Origin: DASQZK01 sp963809925
GTDB lineage: Bacteria; Bacteroidota; Bacteroidia; Bacteroidales; GCA-2748055
DNA: 64,000 nt
Assembly: GCA_963809925.1 (NCBI GenBank)
Contig: CAWELH010000004.1
Span: 620,001 to 684,000 of the forward strand
Direction: 5' to 3'
Positions 62,446 to 64,000 of this stretch are shown here, piece after piece. The notes under the pieces are model-generated. The model was not told the origin of the DNA. It saw nothing but the letters and a program-made list of their open reading frames with translations, and made no database searches. A program made the position numbers and the translations under genes. Within the stretch, counting starts at the first letter, position 1. Each line of letters opens with the position of its first letter.

Positions 62446-62909
62446 TATTTGTTGAGTTGTTGAATTGTTGATTTGTTGAGTTGTTGATTGGGGGATGTTT
62501 AAAATAAGCTGGCCCTTAAGCACCTTTCCTCATAACTCCATAACCCCATAACTCCATCACTTATTATTTGTTGAGTTGTTGAATTGTTGATTTGTTGAAT
62601 GGGGGATGTTTAAAATAAGCTTGCCCTTAAGCACCTTTCCTCATAACTCCATAACCCCATAACTCCATCACTTATTATATGTTGATTTGTTGATTTGTTG
62701 AGTTGTTGAATGGGGGATGTTTAAAATAAGCTGGCCAGTAAACACCTTTCCTCATAACTCCATAACCCCATAACTCCATCACTTATTATTTGTTGAGTTG
62801 TTGAATTGTTGATTTGTTGAATGGGGGATGTTTAAAATAAGCTGGCCAGTAAGCACCTTTCCTCATAACTCCATAACCCCATAACTCCCTAACTCCCTAA
62901 CTCCATCAC
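62446..62909. repeat. Four-copy tandem repeat with 111-bp unit and nested short repeats
   Basis: Four nearly identical copies lie head to tail: about 62446-62560, 62561-62671, 62672-62782 and 62783-62909. The middle two are exactly 111 bp; the last has two extra CTCCCTAA-type nine-base units. Each copy begins with a GTTGA/GTTGT-type microsatellite, continues with a GATGTTTAAAATAAGCT core and ends in a run of ATAACTCC/ATAACCCC nine-base units. No open frame crosses it. It fills most of the gap between the unknown exported protein and htpG; the remaining 86 bases show no promoter I can support. Confidence 0.92.
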
Positions 62910-62995
62910 CCCCCACTGTCGAATTGTCAGTCAGCACTCCTTGGCATAGGCTTTGACAGAGTATGCGCGAATGTTTAATATAAAACCAGAATACT

Positions 62996-64000
62996 ATGCA
63001 CAAGGGAAAAATTGATGTTACCACCGAGAATATTTTTCCGATCATCAAAAAGTTTTTATACTCCGATCACGAGATTTTTCTCAGGGAATTGATTTCAAAT
63101 GCCGTAGATGCCACACAGAAACTTAAGACCCTGGCTTCAATGGGTGAGTTCAAGGGCGAACTTGGCAACCAGATCATACGCGTCGAGCTGGATAAAAAGA
63201 ATAAAACACTTAAGGTTTCTGACCACGGTATCGGGATGACCTCGGAAGAAGTGGAGAAATATATTAACCAGATCGCATTCTCCAGTGCCGAGGAATTCCT
63301 CGAGAAATATAAAAATCAGGGGAATGCAATAATCGGCCATTTCGGCCTTGGTTTTTATTCTGCATTTATGGTATCTGAAAAGGTCGAAGTGATAACTAGA
63401 TCGTATATAGAAGGTTCCAAAGGAGTAAAATGGGTTTGCGACGGCAGTCCGGAGTATACGCTCGATGAAACGGAAAAGGATGATTTCGGCACTGATATTA
63501 TTCTTCATATCGATGATGAATCGAAAGAATTCCTTGAAAAAGACCGTATCAACGATATCCTTAATAAGTATTGTAAATTTCTGCCCGTTCAAATTGCCTT
63601 CGGTAAGGAAACCGAATGGAAGGACGGTAAGGAAGTCGAAACCGGGAATGACAACATCATCAACAATACAAAGCCTTTATGGACAGAAAAGCCTGTCGAT
63701 GTCACCGATGAGCAGTATCAGTCTTTTTACAGGGAATTGTATCCTGTGTCTGGTGATCCGTTGTTCAACATTCATTTGAATGTGGATTATCCATTCACCC
63801 TTACCGGAATACTTTACTTCCCGAAAATCAAGACCAATTTCGAGATACAGAAAAACAAGATACAGCTTTACAGCAACCAGGTTTTTGTCACGGATTCTGT
63901 TGAAGGCATTGTACCTGAATTTCTGACTCTTCTTCATGGTGTGCTGGATTCGCCCGACATTCCGCTGAATGTTTCCAGGAGTTATCTTCAGAGCGACTCA
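62996..64000 (+). CDS. htpG: Molecular chaperone HtpG (Hsp90), partial
   Basis: The first 335 codons of the bacterial Hsp90, a cytoplasmic ATP-dependent chaperone; the gene runs off the right edge (usual length above 600 residues). It begins MHKGKIDVTTENIFPIIKKF. The GHKL ATP site is present: FLRELISNAVDATQKLK near residue 30 with the catalytic Glu and Asn, VSDHGIGMTSEEVEKYI near residue 71 with the nucleotide aspartate, and AIIGHFGLGFYSAFMVSEKV near residue 108. The middle domain ends in the window at SRSYLQSDS, which holds the arginine that contacts ATP. Identification is secure. Confidence 0.97.
   Translation, partial: MHKGKIDVTTENIFPIIKKFLYSDHEIFLRELISNAVDATQKLKTLASMGEFKGELGNQIIRVELDKKNKTLKVSDHGIGMTSEEVEKYINQIAFSSAEEFLEKYKNQGNAIIGHFGLGFYSAFMVSEKVEVITRSYIEGSKGVKWVCDGSPEYTLDETEKDDFGTDIILHIDDESKEFLEKDRINDILNKYCKFLPVQIAFGKETEWKDGKEVETGNDNIINNTKPLWTEKPVDVTDEQYQSFYRELYPVSGDPLFNIHLNVDYPFTLTGILYFPKIKTNFEIQKNKIQLYSNQVFVTDSVEGIVPEFLTLLHGVLDSPDIPLNVSRSYLQSDS

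Overview
The window is bacterial chromosome from a member of the Bacteroidota, most likely class Bacteroidia. The signs are gliding/type IX secretion-associated gldF and gldG, several SusC/SusD-type outer-membrane proteins, a SusR-like regulator, LytTR response regulators, a DUF4340 protein beside dnaN, and promoters of the Bacteroidota type (TTG/TTTG, about 19 bases, TAnnTTTG). I see no plasmid, phage, CRISPR or insertion-sequence genes. Genus cannot be fixed by eye.

Positions 1-23.5 kb are mostly housekeeping. A partial pheT (minus) is divergent from surE, a small membrane protein, lpxB and a SpoIID/LytB protein. Next come gldF-gldG-DUF4340 and then dnaN, a 3'-5' exonuclease and a fumarylacetoacetate-hydrolase-family protein. 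A minus-strand block follows: HD phosphohydrolase, pyruvate kinase, AhpD-like protein, CAP protein, GNAT acetyltransferase, NfeD-type membrane protease and mqnA (futalosine menaquinone route). Then come purB, an MsbA-like exporter, a family 2 glycosyltransferase and a hydrolase lipoprotein.

Positions 23.7-40 kb are more accessory. They hold a secreted esterase-like hydrolase, a decayed MacB-like permease next to an intact paralogue, methylglyoxal synthase, a TonB-dependent receptor with a histidine-rich plug and a clean palindrome in front of it, an orphan histidine kinase, a LytS/LytTR two-component pair followed by an ABC-2 transporter, and a CehA/McbA-type metallohydrolase.

Positions 40.4-57.9 kb form a polysaccharide utilisation region. 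On the minus strand are a GH97 lipoprotein, SusD, SusC and a small secreted protein with a sorting-tail-like C terminus. A beta-helix protein with the aspartate pattern of GH87 (alpha-1,3-glucanase/mycodextranase) runs divergently on the plus strand. A SusR-like regulator follows, then a second SusC without a SusD, which leads into a Tat-signal Gfo/Idh/MocA (GH109-like) protein. My reading is a system for an alpha-glucan with alpha-1,3 bonds, such as mutan, pseudonigeran or nigeran. GH87 would cut the polymer, SusC/D would import oligosaccharides, and the SusB-like inverting GH97 would release glucose. This is the most interesting part of the window.

Positions 58-64 kb carry tRNA-Ser(UGA) with strong hairpins, an HU gene with a textbook promoter and terminator, a TrmH-like methyltransferase, an orphan LytTR regulator, a class III aminotransferase, an unknown secreted protein, a nested 111-bp tandem repeat and the first 335 codons of htpG.
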